Positions 32,601-42,143 of a stretch of 64,000 nucleotides of DNA are shown here, one piece after another. The stretch is from Heligmosomoides polygyrus polygyrus. Lineage: Eukaryota > Nematoda > Chromadorea > Rhabditida > Heligmosomidae. Numbering within the stretch: the stretch's first letter is position 1; the number at the start of each line of letters is the position of its first letter. The stretch covers positions 3,577,879 to 3,641,878 of the forward strand of contig OX377201.1 in assembly GCA_947396885.1 (NCBI GenBank), in the 5' to 3' direction. The notes below the pieces were generated by a model, which was given only the letters and a program-made list of their open reading frames with translations, searched no databases and was not told the origin of the DNA. The position numbers and the translations under genes are program-made.

Positions 32601-35600
32601 GGTTTTTATTTCGATTAATAAACTTGCCACAAGCCGAGATATTAACTGTTTAAATTTACAGTGGTTCAGTGCCATTTATTTCGTTACAACCTAATATGTA
32701 GAGGAGCACGCGGTTATCGTATACACCCAAATCGAGGTTCTGGTCCGGGGGCCAGATTCATCAACGACTTACCCTCGGGTATAAGGGGTAGAGATACCTA
32801 CGATGAAGCCTGCGTCTCTGACTCTTGCCTTATCTCTACCCGACTCTTATCTTATCTCTACCTCCTATATCCCGCACACCACAGGTTTAGTTGTTGATGA
32901 ATCCGGCCCCGGGTCTCGCGCGGGTTAACCAAGTCTTCTATCCCGCAGGGTTCGGGAAAGTACAGATTTTTCTGGGAAGCATTTAATACTGATTCGTTCA
33001 TCAGGGCGCGTGTAGCGCAGTCGGAGGAGGCGCTGGCTGTCGCGTGCATCCGATATCAGGCTCCTGGTCTGGATTTCCCGCCTAGGCCAACCAAGCCTGC
33101 CGTCCCCCAGGGGAGGTGAATTGGTACCGCACTTGTCTGGGAAGGACAGGACGCTGACTTGTTCATCGGCTGGTCATCGCGAGTGATTGTATGACCAAAT
33201 ATTGGCCATTCAAATCGCCTCCACGATATCCCGTAGAATAGAATTCGTGGCGCATCCCAAAAGGGATTGAGTAACGACGTCCTTTATCCTTTTTTGTCCT
33301 TTATCGTTCATCAGTCGGCCACGCCAAGTCGCTGTATACGTCATTTACGCCAATTTTATCCCTCTTTGGCCCGTGAATTAGAAAAAAAGCGAAAGCGCAT
33401 GAAAACTGCTCTCACTCTCAGTCAGTTCATGGCTCGGTGGTTTTCGCCCAGGACAGCCAAGCCTTCGATTTCGCCATGGTCGGTGAATTGGTACCAAACC
33501 TGACTCGGAAGTATAAAACACTGACTTGCCTATGATTGATTACCGCAACTCAATGTATAGGCTCATTCAAATTGCCCCGACGGTACACCGTAGAAGTAGA
33601 TTGCGTGGATTGTCCTCAACAGACACTCACTAACGCTGCTTTTATCCATTTTTATCATTGTTTGGCCTATACGATGGCTTGTTATGGCCGGTCAATGGGT
33701 ATGTCAGTGTTTTACCCTTACCGCGCTACTCTGGGCCCGGATTCACGAAAGACTTACCGGCAGGTAAGAGCAAAACCTATCTCACACATTGAACAATGCT
33801 TGGCACTAGTTAAAAGTTCCGACTCCACCGACAAGACTTCGGTCGAAAAAAAATTTTTCGCTGAAACTTTGTCTAGGGGGGTTATTTGGAGTGCTGATCA
33901 CGAATCTGATATCCGTTTTTCACGATTCGGTCGGAGACCACCCATACCGTTAACACGGGTGGTCCAGGCAAGGTTACCAATTTCGCTGAAACATCGTCTA
34001 GGGGTGGATATTTGGGGTGCTGAGCACAAATCTGACATCCGTTTTTGAAATTGCGGCCGATTACGGCAGATTACGGTAGCTAAAGGTAACTAAGGCTGCC
34101 GAGGTCATAATCATCGATTTTGCCCAGACTTCGCCTAGGGGGGTTATTTGGGGTGCCGATCATGAATCTGACATCCGTTTTTCGTTTTACGCCAGAGTTT
34201 GGGCGAAATCGGTGACCATTACCTTAGTCACCCGTACCTTCCGTAACCTACCGTATTCCAGCGTAAAACGAAAAACGGACGCCAGATTCGTGATCAGCAC
34301 CCCAAATAACCCCCCTAGACGAAGTTTGGGCAAAATTGGTGACTATGACCTCGGCAGCCTTAGTTACCCGTACCTACCGTAACCTACCGTACTCCAGCGT
34401 AAAACGAAAAACGGATGTCAGATTCGTGCTCAGCACCCCAAATAACTCCCCTAGACGAAGTTTCAGCGAAATCGGTGACCCTGCCTGGACCACTCATGTT
34501 AACGGTATGGGTGGTCTCCGACCGAATCGTGAAAAACGGATATCATCAGATTCGTGATCAGCACCCCAAATAACCCCCCTAAACGAAGTTTCAGCGAAAA
34601 AAATTTCCGACCGAAGTCTTGTCGGTGGAGTCGGAACTTTTAACTAGTGTCCAATGCTTTCAATTTCCTTACATTTCAATGAAATGTCAATGAAAAATTG
34701 AGGGAGACTTTCTCTCCTCACGAACGAACTGTCTCAGCTGTGCGCCAGAATGGCAGAAGCGAGCAATGCATGAATCTGGGTTGTCTTAGTAGTCTCCGAA
34801 TATGTTTTTGTGGATCTTTGAGAAACAGCATATGGGAACACACAATCAACTGACCGACTTCCTTGATATTGATCCTGGGTTATAGCAATAACTATGAAAA
34901 CAAAGTAAAAAATAAAGAAACACGTGACAAAAGTAACTCTCTATAATGGCAATGGATGTAAAGGACATGGGAAACCCTAAGGAATGACGATTAGGCGGTA
35001 GCTTTAAACGTTGAAACAAGAAAGAAATACATTATCAATGCATCGTTTCTTCTTGCAACTTTGCGTTGCTAAGCTGAAATTTCTTTCTTGCGAGCGTGCC
35101 CGATTGGAGCACGCTAATCACTGCGCCTGGATAGCAACAGTGTGTTGTGAGCCTCCAACAGGATAGCAACACACTGTTGCTGTTCCAACGGAATAGCAAC
35201 CGCAGTTTCTGTTGGCAACTGCAGTTGCAGTACTGTTGAAGGGGCGGGGTTAGGCGGAGATGGTTCGGCTTGTCGAACCCGAAAGTCCGACTTAGTAATA
35301 CCCTCATGCTAAGTCAAACTGTATATAACGTACATTTCAAACTCGCAATACAACAACGTTATTTAAACTTTTTCTAGTAAGATCTCTTCCAGAGTGAAAA
35401 CTTTTTCGGCTCGTGTTGTGAAAATCTGGAACGAACTTCCTAAATCAGTTCTTAATTCTTCGTCGCAACACGAGTTAGAAAATTTCCTTAAGCAGAAAGT
35501 ATATTTGTGAAGTTGACGCATTGTCGTGCAACAGGTGGACACTTAATCTTTTTCTCCTTTTTTTCGCATTGCACCGGCCAATTTCTGAAGCTGATTAACG

Positions 35601-37840
35601 TATATGGAAGCGGTGATCGTCTTGCCAGCAGCCAGCAGCTCATTTATTTATTTATTTATTTTTATTTATTTACTGCACTCAAAGGTGCGCATAATCATTG
35701 TGGATTGGATCTTTCGCATCCCACCAAACGCAAACTAAATATTTGCGTTGGTGTGGGTCTGACTTCGGCTGGACTGGTGGTTCTGCGTCGCCAGAAGGCA
35801 TGACGTGCGCTGTTATCGTAGACTATCCAGCTCTCATCTCCACTCAATGGATCCTCAAGAAATTCCTTCCGATGTGGTTGCGCGAGGAGTGACTGGCATA
35901 TGTTTATTCGCGCTTGATTATGTGCCTCGGTCAGCCTATGAGGGATCCACACTGTCAAAATTTTTCGACTTCCAAGGTCGTGGAGATGCACCTCGATGGT
36001 GGAGTGGGTACAGCCGCCAAGGATTGTTGCCAGTTTTCGAATAGTTGCTTCTAGATCGGATTTGATTTTGCTGCAATCCATCATCATCATAGCAGAAGGT
36101 CGTCCACTGCGCTCTCCGTCTTCAAGGTTCATATCTCCTGAATCAAAACGAGTGAACCAACGATGCACTGTGGTGCGACTTACGGTCCTTTCCCCAAGTT
36201 CATCGGGGATATCAGAGACCGTTGTGCTTGCGGTGGAGCCTTGGCACCATTCGTAGAAGATGACCACCCGAAGCTGTTGTTGGCTAATCGTGGTCGACAT
36301 GTCCCCAAAATGCCCCCTCCCACTCCTAGGCTTCACCAAGAGTCTAACGGCTGCCTTACAAAACCTTTGACACACAAAACAAAAGTTTGCGGTCAGCAGA
36401 ACAGCGGTGTACTTCCTGACGCCAAGCCCCCCAGCAGAGGGCGGGTGTATCTCCCGTCGCGCTGCCGAGTATATAGGGCCCGGCCCGCGCGCGTCATTTT
36501 GGGTTCGACCACGATTAGCCAACAACCTTCTAGTGGTCATCTTCTACGGTGGTGCCTCTATGGTGCCAAGGCTCCACCGCAAGCACAACGGTCTCTAATA
36601 TCACCGGAGAACTTGGGGAAAGGACAGTAAGTCGCACCACAGTGCATCGTTGGTTCTCCCACTTTGATTCAGGAGATATGGCAGCGCGACGGGAGATACA
36701 CCCGCCCCCTGCTGGGGGGCGTGGCATCAGGAAGTACACCGCTGTTCTGCGGACCGCAAACTTTTGTTTTGCGTGTCAAAGGTTTTGTAAGGCAGCCGTT
36801 AGACTCTTGATGAAGCCTAGGGGTTGAGGGTAGGTGAGCAAGGGGGATGAGATGAATATCGCACACGCCCCAGGAGAGAGCGGGTGTACCTCCTGACCGT
36901 CCCCCTATATACTCATATAGCGAAAGCTTCTGGAACCTTCTACACCATCCTCACTGACCCAGGGTTTTTGCTTTTTTTTCAGAAAATTCTGGAGTTTTCA
37001 AAATTTTATTTCAAACCTTTTCGTTCAGCCTAATTCGTTTTCCCATCACACAGCTGACTACATAGGAATCAACACCGGTAGGTACTTTCAAGAAGCTAAT
37101 CGAGTACATTAGAACGTTATGCGCAACATAGCAGCCTCCATTTTTTACTGTTTTCCGTCATCCGCGTAGTTCAGATTTTGGACGTTGCGTAGGCTTCCTT
37201 TTGCCTTCGGAGCTGAAAGCATGGTCACTCTAAACCCATTACCGCGACCTGGATGCGAACATTAGTAACAGCTCCCACCACGAAACTCACCCTCCATTTC
37301 AGAAAAGCTTCGACTATTTCCTGAAGCGAACCGATGAGATCAGAACGAGTGCACAGGAGCAGACAAAAAGAGCTCTGGAGACGCTTACAGCTTTCTTCGA
37401 AGAACTGTCTAACATTCAGAATGATAAGGTATGAGCACCATTTGAGTAAGTCGACGACGCCTAACAATCTTGTTTTTCAGTCGCTGACAATAGGAGAAGC
37501 ACGAGGGAAGGCTCGTAATCTCTTCGACACACTGAACGCGAAGACGGCTAAGGTTGCCTCGTGCCTTATGTGCACATTCCCACCGAAGTTGGAGTGTGGT
37601 GACTACTATCCGGCTAATGCTGGTTTCGGAAACCTATTCAGCTACAGCTCTCGCTACAAGAGAGCGGCTGAGCTTCAGATGTCCCCTGCCAATGGCGGCC
37701 TGAACGTGGAGACTAGTGGAGTCGGCTATCCGTGGTATACTGGCAGCTACCGGACATACGATACCAACCCTGCTGGCCCGTGGTACCCGGCTACCTACGG
37801 TCACCAACTCGGCTACAACGGCTATTACGGCAAAAAGTAA
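29606..37840 (+). CDS. SXP/RAL-2-like (DUF148) secreted protein gene, split by large introns
   Basis: Exons read: 29606-29659 (signal peptide MRLFILISLIATAVPCGW, donor GTGAG, with TATTGCAG before the ATG as a likely trans-splice acceptor); 31253-31321 (SLTRGDLETKLKEWAQRNGV); 37303-37428 (KSFDYFLKRTDEI, ending SNIQNDK); 37481-37840 (SLTIGEARGKARNLFDTLNA, then a Tyr/Gly-rich tail ending YNGYYGKK, TAA). The LT.G.LE.KL.EWA and ..I...SLTI.EAR motifs fit the DUF148 domain of nematode secreted SXP/RAL-2 proteins. All visible junctions are phase 0. At least one exon between 29659 and 31253 is not located. The 31322 donor is GC rather than GT (GAG|GCAAGT). The intron 31322-37302 holds a mariner, SINEs and fold-backs. 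That the signal-peptide exon belongs to this gene is inferred from order and phase. Confidence 0.6.
30328..30606 (+). repeat. SINE copy in an intron
   Basis: Head GGCGCTGGAGCGCAATCGG at 30328; tail TTTATCCTTATCC at 30594-30606. It lies in the first intron of the DUF148-type gene. Confidence 0.85.
30607..31252. other. AT-rich intron sequence
   Basis: No repeat or exon was recognised apart from the polypyrimidine acceptor CTATTCTTCAG just before 31253. Confidence 0.5.
31413..32694 (+). mobile_element. Intact mariner element (1282 bp)
   Basis: Terminal inverted repeats of 28 bp (26 of 28 match) start TTAGGTTGTA and continue to AAATGGCACTG. TA target duplications lie at 31411-31412 and 32695-32696. 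It carries one uninterrupted transposase gene (31599-32618). Length, ends and protein are those of a complete mariner. It lies inside the long intron of the DUF148-type gene, in the same orientation. Confidence 0.95.
31599..32618 (+). CDS. Mariner transposase, full length (339 aa)
   Basis: It binds the element ends and moves the mariner by cut and paste into TA sites. The N-terminal third has two helix-turn-helix regions (EFKLGTTAKEADEKIN; then GTREIANVLGVSHNTAARHL). The catalytic triad is complete: CDEKWMMYDN, then LLLHDNARPHV, then SPDLSPTDYHFF, with 34 residues between the second and third Asp (DD34D). WVPHEL and the C-terminal YFD ending are conserved and resemble the cecropia group that includes human Hsmar1 and the hookworm bandit element. 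I take the ATG at 31599; upstream codons are TTG/CAG of an acceptor-like TTTCTTGCAG. A donor-like CCG|GTGAGT at 31536 suggests a 63-nt intron in the 5' leader. There is no stop or frameshift, so it may be active. Confidence 0.93.
   Translation: MDKWVIRGIYLYEFKLGTTAKEADEKINAAFGQGCSTIRTAYRWYQWFRNGDESLEEQEGRGRHRDVDEDKLRDVVEEDPHKGTREIANVLGVSHNTAARHLKEIGKTKKLERWVPHELFEEQRSRRYEISSALLLRNETEPFLDRIVTCDEKWMMYDNMRRWAQWVDSDGSPKVFAKPELHQNKVMVTVWWCSLGIIHHSFLPPGEFITAEKHCVEIEEMMKKLKDIRPALVDRRRVLLLHDNARPHVARMTLQKLNELSIETLPHPPSSPDLSPTDYHFFKHLGDFLVGKIFKYQQDAESAFEDFVSSRTSDFYATGIKKLVSRWQRCVESEGFYFD
32750..32908. mobile_element. CCNGG-family TIR element (159 bp)
   Basis: The ends GGCCAGATTCATCAACGAC and GATGAATCCGGCC are flanked by perfect CCGGG repeats (32745-32749 and 32909-32913). 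The interior resembles the 22567 copy (GATACCTACGATGAAGCCTG). Confidence 0.88.
32918..33003 (+). repeat. SINE fragment
   Basis: GCGGGTTAACCAAGTCTTC and ACTGATTCGTTCATCAGG match the SINE middle. It is truncated by the following complete copy. Confidence 0.55.
33004..33297 (+). repeat. SINE copy
   Basis: Full length: head GGCGCGTGTAGCGCAGTCGG at 33004, tail GTCCTTTATCC near 33290. Confidence 0.85.
33440..33740 (+). repeat. Two old SINE fragments
   Basis: 33440-33650 is a plus-strand body and tail (GTCGGTGAATTGGTACC, CGTAGAAGTAGATTGCGTGG). 33655-33740 is a minus-strand piece (TTGGCCTATACGATGGCTTG). Confidence 0.6.
33802..34651. mobile_element. Fold-back element with 8-bp duplication and internal ~135-bp repeats
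   Basis: Perfect 8-bp direct repeats CAATGCTT flank it (33794-33801 and 34652-34659). The ends GGCACTAGTTAAAAGTTCCG and complement GACACTAGTTAAAAGTTCCG continue as arms of more than 200 bp (AAGACTTCGGTCG; CCATACCGTTAACA). The centre holds tandem and inverted units with CAGCACCCCAAATAAC at about 135-bp spacing. An 8-bp duplication fits a hAT-type element, but the termini are not diagnostic. A second copy starts at 63653. Confidence 0.85.
34660..35390. other. Intron sequence with a GATAGCAACA hairpin
   Basis: Around 35120-35215, repeated GGATAGCAACA and its inverse TGTTGCTATCC form a short stem. No gene was recognised. Confidence 0.5.
35391..35510 (+). pseudogene. LINE ORF2 C-terminal tail
   Basis: The frame RVKTFSARVVKIWNELPK, then SSSQHELENFLKQ, ends at TGA (35508-35510). 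This is the typical last ~40 residues of CR1/jockey-type ORF2 proteins. Confidence 0.7.
35690..36300 (-). pseudogene. Mariner-like transposase, truncated
   Basis: The minus-strand frame starts at about 36299 (STTISQQQLRVVIFYEWCQG) and continues VSRTTVHRWFTRFDSGD, IWIPH-like WIPHRL and GDESWIVYDN (first catalytic Asp). After a frameshift it continues to a CVWWDAKD block at about 35700, where it ends. The second and third catalytic residues are missing. The family differs from the intact mariner at 31413. Confidence 0.75.
36311..36840. repeat. Mirror-image duplication of a mariner 5' region
   Basis: The leader upstream of the truncated transposase (36311-36470, minus) is repeated inverted at 36681-36840 (TTTTGTAAGGCAGCCGTTAG and GGGAGATACACCCGCC). 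Between them, 36505-36680 is a plus-strand copy of the transposase 5' end (SRTTVHRWFSHFDSGD). So a transposase start and its leader occur in opposite orientations, with the second leader placed downstream of the fragment instead of upstream. Confidence 0.75.
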
Positions 37841-37905
37841 CTTATTCATTTACTTGAATGAAGATGCATGGAAGAAGAGGGTGTAACACAAACATTTCCT
37901 AATTA

Positions 37906-38917
37906 TTAGGGTGTCAGGAAATTATCTGCAGAAAACTTCGCAATGTTTCAGATTTTTCATGGAAGGTTCTGAAGATTTCAACATAAATGCTATATAAAGA
38001 CACTATCCTGCTGTATCTGCATAACCTATCCAGCTCAGTTTTCCTTGCCTATTTCACTGCACGATGGCCGAACTGTATACCTATATTAGACACGCACTCT
38101 TTTACGAATTTGAATCTGGTCACTCCGCTGCAGAAGCCTGTCGAAACTGGTGTCGTGTATTCGGCTCTGAAGCTCCTTCTGTACGGTCTGTGTATAGCTG
38201 GTTCGGACGCTTCAGAAGCGGGAACAGGAACCTCGAAGATGAGCCTTGCTCTGATCGACCGACAACGATATCTTTGGATGAACAGATGAAACTGGCGGAG
38301 TAGCATCCATATGGAGGTGTGCGTTGTTTTGCTGCAGTCTTGGCTGTTCACGAACCACCGTCGACCATGGACTCCGATCTCTTGGAATGGTTAAAAGGTT
38401 CGGTCAGTGGCTTCCACACGAACTGATCGACGAGAATCGCCGAAGATGTCTGGACATATGCACTCAGCTGCTCTCCCGAAGTCGCACCTTCAACTGGCTG
38501 GACACCATCGTCACAGGAGACGAAAAAAGGGCCTCAACGTCAACCACGCTCGTAAACAACGCGATGAAGTGTCGAAATCTTTCGTAAAAGGTGAAATTCA
38601 TGCGAGGAAAGTCATGCTGCGCGTCTGGTGGGCAGTTTATGGGATCTACTATTTCTTGCTGTTGCCTGACAGCACGACTGTCACTGTCGAAGTCTACGCT
38701 ACCCAACTGCAGAAACTGGCCGACAAGATGCGCAACGAACAGCCAGGCTCGACAAAGTTCCTTGCGCCAACACAACACAATTCCATGTCTTGTAGAACGT
38801 TGGCGGAGAATAGTCGATGTTGATGCAAATTATTTGGTTGATTAATAAAATGTTGATAAAAAATTGTGTTAGTTTGAAAAAATTGTCATTTCTGCAGATA
38901 CTTTCTGGACAACCTAA
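37906..38917 (+). mobile_element. Mariner element with internal deletion (1012 bp)
   Basis: The ends TTAGGGTGTCAGGAAATTAT and complement TTAGGTTGTCCAGAAAGTAT share a further TCTGCAGAAA and are flanked by TA (37904-37905 and 38918-38919). The transposase is broken: 38064-38303 gives the N-terminus (YIRHALFYEFESGHSAAEA; VYSWFGRFRSGN), then a stop; later frames show RFGQWLPHELIDENRR, TGDEK and KVMLRVWWAVYGIYYF; the second and third Asp blocks are deleted. It lies 65 bp past the stop codon of the DUF148-type gene. Confidence 0.85.
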
Positions 38918-39007
38918 TACCATTGAATTGATAAAGCACGCAAACCCGCCTAAAACCAATTTCACTCTCATTCATTCATAGCTGGTGCTGCGGCCTGACT
39001 TCTGAAC

Positions 39008-39718
39008 CAAGGGTGTGCGTTTAAAGATTAACGATTTACCGATTTACCGGATTTACTCGGCATTTTTCGTATAGAAATTAACGAAATTTAATAACGAAAG
39101 TTTCCGCTAAATTGCACTGACGACATTTTACCACCATTTTCGAAATATTACTGTTACTTCATGTAAATCCATTTTGACGAATTTTTTATGAGCTTTCGCA
39201 GTATCGTAGCGATACTGAGAGAACGCTCTACTTACTTAAGCAGTGGAAGCCAACTGGTTTCCGCGGGATGTCGAAGAGAACACCAGGATGCCCACCAACG
39301 CGTTGGTCCGGTCTTCCTCGTGAAAGCCCTGAACAACCGATATGACCGCTCTTCGTGTCCTTCGAGCGAGGAGGACCCATTGGAGCACTTTGGCATGCGA
39401 CAGGGACGAATTGAGACGCTGCTGGCGCCCGCTCAGCAAGTCGACAGGTGACACAGGTGACAGCAATTCTGTTGATGATAGATGGACTGTTGTTATTTGT
39501 TGTAAGAATGAGGACAGTCATATAATTGCCGTGTTGACGGAGTCGGAAACAAATCAACAAAGGAAGAAATCTGGCTTTTTACATATTAAAATACTGCTAA
39601 GCTGACTGCAGTGATGAAGCGACCATTATTTAACGACTTTACCGATTTTGACGCAAAAATTTTTCGTTTAAAAATGGGTCGCTAAAAATTTACCGAAAAA
39701 ATTTAACGCACACCCCTG
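39008..39718. mobile_element. hAT-like non-autonomous element (711 bp)
   Basis: The ends CAAGGGTGTGCGTTTAAA and complement CAGGGGTGTGCGTTAAAT are flanked by 8-bp repeats TTCTGAAC / TTTTGAAC (39000-39007 and 39719-39726, 7 of 8 match). The subterminal sequence is AT-rich with TTTACCGA words. CAGGGGTG ends and 8-bp duplications are typical of hAT elements. An RTE fragment lies inside. Another end of this type is at 51115-51245. Confidence 0.78.
39235..39500 (+). pseudogene. RTE-type LINE C-terminal fragment
   Basis: Shifted frames give the RTPG-type block (GAACACCAGGATGCCCACC) and ALRVLRARRTHWSTLACDRD followed by RRCWRPL, the RTE C-terminus. It is nested in the hAT-like element. Confidence 0.72.
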
Positions 39719-39726
39719 TTTTGAAC

Positions 39727-40339
39727 CCCTAATCAACAGTGTCGTCCTACTCCTACTCCATCTCAAACCTACCCAGTTGTGCGTACGGCATATTGGGCGC
39801 ATTCCTTCCAAAGTGGACACTGCTTCAAGTAAACTTGACGCTTTTGAAATCAAATTGAACATTCTACAAGCGAAAACAAGTGGATTTAACTAGACTCTTC
39901 TAGAAGGTTAGCATAATTGTTTGCTCAAGGAAAATTTAGAATTTTTTTCTTGAAATTTTTTAATCTTCTTGTGCAATAAAAAAATATTTTCCAAGAGAAA
40001 GAAGTGGCTCGGAACTTATTAAAAAGTGCAGAAATGCTGCAGTTTTCAGCAAAATAAAAAAGAGATCGAGCCATACAATCTTTTCATTCGTCGCAATATT
40101 CGTTTGGTTGATAGTGCCGATGGCGTTGACATGAAGCAACAAAGTGAAGCTATGGGAGTTTCCTACAGTGGCCTTCATTCATATTATACCGCTGACAAGG
40201 GCAACAACGCAGTGAACAATGATCGAAAATTGTTTCAGTTTTTTCTTTTCATGAAAAGTAAAGGCCTAATACCCGTTTTAGAGATCAGCAAAGCAAAGTT
40301 CAGCATTTGACTGTTGACAGAAACTCTGTTAGCCTGTAG
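39727..40339. other. Spacer with one unrecognised open frame
   Basis: A 94-codon plus frame (40026-40310) with GVDMKQQSEAMGVSYSGLHS has no recognised family and no splice signals. It is probably chance or an eroded element. Confidence 0.3.
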
Positions 40340-40660
40340 GTAACACTTGTCAACGGCAGGCTAAAAGTTTGAGCGAAAACTTCGTTGACACTCACCTTCA
40401 GTCACCCGTACCCATCGTAACCTAACGTACTCCGGGAAAAACGAAAAACGGATGTCAGATTCGTGATCAGCCACCCCAAATAACACCGTAGGCGAGGTCT
40501 GGGCGAAATCGGTTGTTATGACCTTGGCAGTCTTATCTACCCGTAGCTACCGTAACGTACCGTAATCGGCCGAATTTCAAAAACGGATGCCAGGTTCGTG
40601 ATTCGCGCTCCAAATAACCCCCGGGCGAACTTGGGCGAAAAAAATTTTTTCGACCACTCC
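40340..40660. repeat. ~135-bp unit repeat, about two units
   Basis: CCCAAATAAC, GGGCGAAATCGG and CGTAACCTAACGTACTCC match the units at 33802-34651. Confidence 0.7.
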
Positions 40661-40711
40661 TCAAAGCCCCGAAAGTACAAAAACTCCCATTTTTCTACCT
40701 ATATTGGAATC

Positions 40712-40932
40712 GGGAGCATGATAGCGCAGTGGAAGGAGGCGCCTGGTGTCGTGAGTACCCAATTCCATTTTCCTTGGCTCGAACTTCTCGCCCAGGTCAG
40801 CCAAGCCCTCCACTCACCGGAGTCGGTAAGTTAGCACCAGACTTGTATAGGTTAAATACGTATTCAAATCGCCTATGCGACATTCCATGCAACAAGAACG
40901 CATGGCGCACCCTAATAAGGAATTGAATAACA
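40712..40932 (+). repeat. SINE copy split by a Penelope-like insertion
   Basis: The head GCATGATAGCGCAGTGGAAG lies at 40714 and the body follows to GAATTGAATAACA (40920-40932). The missing tail (CCGTCCCTTACTCTTTATCC) resumes at 41802 after the inserted element. Confidence 0.8.
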
Positions 40933-41788
40933 TTCCAGCGTGCTTCTCTGAGCTGTTCACCAAGATTGTTAAACAGGCTTTATTCGGCTGACGTTTCGGC
41001 GTCTTCGCCTTCTTCGTGAGCCTGGAAAAGTCGAGAAAATTAGTGAAACTATTCCCCAAACGCCCATTTCATCCTACAGAATAGTGTTCTCAAGACAGCT
41101 AGAGTAAAGGACCGATGTACCAGGTACAGCGTATCAACTAACCTTCCAGGTGAGTGCCGATGAGCACCACCAGTCACCCGTGGATGGAGATACTGGGATT
41201 TTGGGAGAGCACAGGGTCGATGCCACTATGGCGTCATGTTCCAAGTGTCCGTCTCCATCTTAGCGAGAGAAAGCGACATCTCAGCACGCAGGACACTTGA
41301 GGCGCTTTGGATAGCCAGAAAGCCAGAAAATCCACAGGGTCAACCGCAACAGACGAGTGCATAGCGACAACCCAGGAACTGGCACCCCTTTGTCGAGCTC
41401 TGTGGGTTTTGATCATCTGATATGACCTGCAGGGTATTTAATTAGGGTGGTATCTGGGGCTAAACTCACTCACCCACATCTATCTCCATCCACGGGTGAC
41501 TGGTGGTGTTCATCGGCACTCACCTGGAGGTTAGTTGATACGCTGTACCTGGTACATCGGTCCTTTACTCTAGCTGTCTTGAGAACACTATTCTGTAGAA
41601 TGAAATGGCGTTTGGGGGAATAGTTTTCACTAATTTTCTCGACTTTTTCCGAGGCTCCGAAGGAAGGCGAAGACGCCGAAACGTCAGCCGAAATAAAGCC
41701 TGTTTAACAATCTTGGTGAACAGCTCAGAGAAGCACGCTGGAATAGTATACTCGATATGTCAAGATTTATCGAAAGTCGGACTTGGAC
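40933..41788 (+). mobile_element. Penelope-like retroelement remnant with inverted pseudo-LTRs
   Basis: A 13-bp direct repeat GAATTGAATAACA (40920-40932 and 41789-41801) flanks it. The ends are inverted copies of about 260 bp (40933-41195 against 41460-41750), containing GAAGACGCCGAAACGTCAGC, a motif I associate with Penelope-like terminal repeats. Between them, frames with one shift read RTLEALWIARKP, then VNRNRR and VGFDHLI, resembling the end of the GIY-YIG endonuclease domain of Penelope-like elements. Inverted terminal repeats around a 5'-truncated body are usual for this class. No RT domain is present. The class assignment rests on these short motifs. Confidence 0.6.
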
Positions 41789-41823
41789 GAATTGAATAAC
41801 ACCGTCCCTTACTCTTTATCCAG
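41789..41823 (+). repeat. SINE tail resumed after the insertion
   Basis: GAATTGAATAACACCGTCC and CTCTTTATCC complete the SINE begun at 40712. Confidence 0.75.
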
Positions 41824-42143
41824 ATACACAGTTTACTAGTTACTGATACATAGTTTTATTGCTGCCTGATGCTTTTATTGTTCATCGGTGGACTGCATTC
41901 ACGAGTCCAGAATGCTTTGAGACTTTTTGGTGCAAATTTAATCTTCATGATGAAGCATCCTGCACTTCATGTCAAGATCATTTCTAGTGTATATTTTGTT
42001 GCTATCTTCTAGTTTTACACTCTGCTCTTACAGCTCAGCTCAAAGTAGTTGTGCTTAAATCTCTGAATTTCATGAAAAATTCTAAGCTTTATTGTTTGTC
42101 CAATTGAGATCACTCATCACTTTTCTATAACCTATGACCAGCT
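41824..42143. other. 3' flank of the ground-like gene
   Basis: AT-rich, no gene recognised; probably the 3' UTR and downstream of the minus-strand gene. Confidence 0.4.

Noticed and set aside
40970..41010. Hammerhead ribozyme in the Penelope-like terminal repeat
   Set aside because: I could not find the CTGATGA core with a matching GAAA strand; only CTGACG and GAAACG words are present.
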